Assembly (NCBI GenBank): GCA_036925085.1
Contig: JAUPFP010000077.1
Coordinates: 186,001-250,000 of the forward strand
From: Brachycybe producta
Lineage: Eukaryota > Arthropoda > Diplopoda > Playtdesmida > Andrognathidae
Reading direction: 5' to 3'
DNA: 64,000 nucleotides
Shown here piece by piece: positions 63,583 to 64,000 of this stretch (position 1 is its first letter; every line of letters begins with the position of its first letter). The notes below the pieces were generated by a model that made no database searches, was not told the origin of the DNA, and saw only the letters and a list, made by a program, of their open reading frames with translations. The position numbers and the translations under genes were made by a program.

Positions 63583-64000
63583 TTCTTCGACTACTTCGAC
63601 TTCTTCGACTACTTCAACTTCTTCGACTTCTTCGACTTCGAATTCTTCGACTTCTTCGACTACTTCGACTTCTTCGACTACTTCGACTACTTCGACTTCG
63701 ACTTCTTCGACTACTTCGACTTCGACTTCTTCGACTACTTCGACTTCTTCGACTACTTCGACTTCGACTTCTTCAACTTCGACTTCGACTTCTTCGACTT
63801 CGACTTCGACTTCTTCGACTTCGACTTCTTCGACTTCGACTTCTTCGACTTCGACTTCTTCGACTTCGACTTCTTCGACTTCGACTTCTTCGACTTCGAC
63901 TTCGACTTCTTCGACTTTGACTTCTTCGACTTCGACTTCGACTTCAACTTCTTCGACTTCGAATTCTTCGACTTCGAATTCTTCGACTTCTTCGACTACT
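63583..64000. repeat. Start of the next HOR segment, cut by window end
   Basis: GAATTC near 63641 and TAC-rich units follow the cassette as usual, but the normal GAATTCGAC, TTAGAC and GAATAC steps are skipped. Instead TTCAAC (about 63775), a short 15-mer run, TTTGAC near 63916 and two GAATTC sites (about 63961 and 63976) follow within 400 bp. The segment runs off the window. Confidence 0.8.

Larger units (their letters stand above)
1..64000. repeat. Satellite array of TTCGAC / TTCTTCGAC units, whole window
   Basis: Every line of the window is made of the 6-mer TTCGAC and the 9-mer TTCTTCGAC plus point variants of them, most often alternating as a 15-mer. All units point the same way. The strand shown is pyrimidine-rich and each unit carries a TCGA core, so a CpG occurs about every 7.5 bp. 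No stretch of unrelated sequence interrupts the array and neither end of the array lies in the window, so the true array is longer than 64 kb. Array size, higher-order structure and lack of genes fit eukaryotic satellite DNA, which is known to evolve by unequal exchange and amplification. The chromosomal position and host species cannot be read from the sequence. Confidence 0.97.

Noticed and set aside
113-63981. GAATTC sites as a possible functional motif
   Set aside because: They arise by one change (GACTTC to GAATTC) and are inherited as part of the GAATTC/TAC block. There is no evidence of function beyond marking descent.
1-64000. CRISPR array
   Set aside because: There are no unique spacers between constant repeats. 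Both repeat and would-be spacer are the same hexamer sequence.
1-64000. Telomeric repeat
   Set aside because: TTCGAC is not G-rich on either strand in the way telomere repeats are, and kilobase HOR structure is not expected of telomerase products.
1-64000. GAA/TTC triplet expansion of the Friedreich type
   Set aside because: Never more than two TTC stand together; each is broken by GAC. Triplex-forming pure purine-pyrimidine tracts are therefore absent.
1-64000. Bacterial or viral origin
   Set aside because: A gene-free 64-kb satellite with layered HORs has no parallel in bacterial or viral genomes that I know of. No promoter, ribosome site, tRNA or rRNA is visible.
1-64000. Pure assembly artefact
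   Set aside because: Fixed order of many variants and private changes in each copy argue for real sequence. Copy number and exact block counts may still be wrong, and only spanning reads can settle that.

Overview
The whole 64 kb window is one uninterrupted satellite-type tandem array. I see no credible gene, RNA gene, transposon, CRISPR array or other unique sequence in it. On the given strand the array is built from two closely related units, a 6-mer TTCGAC and a 9-mer TTCTTCGAC, most often alternating as the 15-mer TTCGACTTCTTCGAC. All copies lie in the same orientation. A limited set of variants (GAATTC, TAC, TTAGAC, TTTGAC, TTCAAC, TTCGGC, TTCGTC, TTCCAC, TTGGAC, CTCGAC, GATTTGGAC, TGCGTC) sits on this background.

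The variants are not scattered. They recur in a fixed order and so define a higher-order repeat (HOR). The best landmark is a 24-bp cassette: two TTAGAC units flanking TTC, TTTGAC and TAC. After it come, in order: a GAATTC site with TAC-rich units, GAATTCGAC, a lone TTAGAC, GAATAC, TTCAAC, a 15-mer run, TTTGAC, a GAATTC/TAC block, CTCGAC, another 15-mer run, TTCGGC units, GATTTGGAC, TTTTTCGAC, TGCGTC, TACGAC, GCTTCATC, a pure 6-mer run, a second TGCGTC, TTCGTC, and then the next cassette. Spacing between cassettes runs from about 0.2 kb to 6.8 kb because parts of the period are duplicated or missing.

Layout: 1-4254 is a left domain of shorter sub-periods and holds the only triplet-phase break I found (near 3508). 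4255-13.7 kb holds variable HOR copies with local duplications of 651 and about 576 bp. 13.7-24.66 kb is a nearly perfect tandem duplication of about 5.46 kb. 27.5-46.65 kb is a nearly perfect tandem duplication of about 9.6 kb, followed by a partial third copy to about 50.65 kb. 50.65-63.6 kb is a distinct right-hand family marked by TTCCAC, a tripled cassette and long 9-mer runs, with its own duplications of about 6.5 kb.

The sequence suggests a eukaryotic heterochromatic block (centromeric, pericentromeric, subtelomeric or B-chromosome satellite) in a long-read assembly. I cannot name the species. Both units are multiples of three and contain no stop, so very long open frames appear on both strands. 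I treat these as a by-product of the repeat grammar: the plus-strand frames have no ATG start, several frames are open over the same DNA, and variants show no visible bias toward silent changes in any frame.
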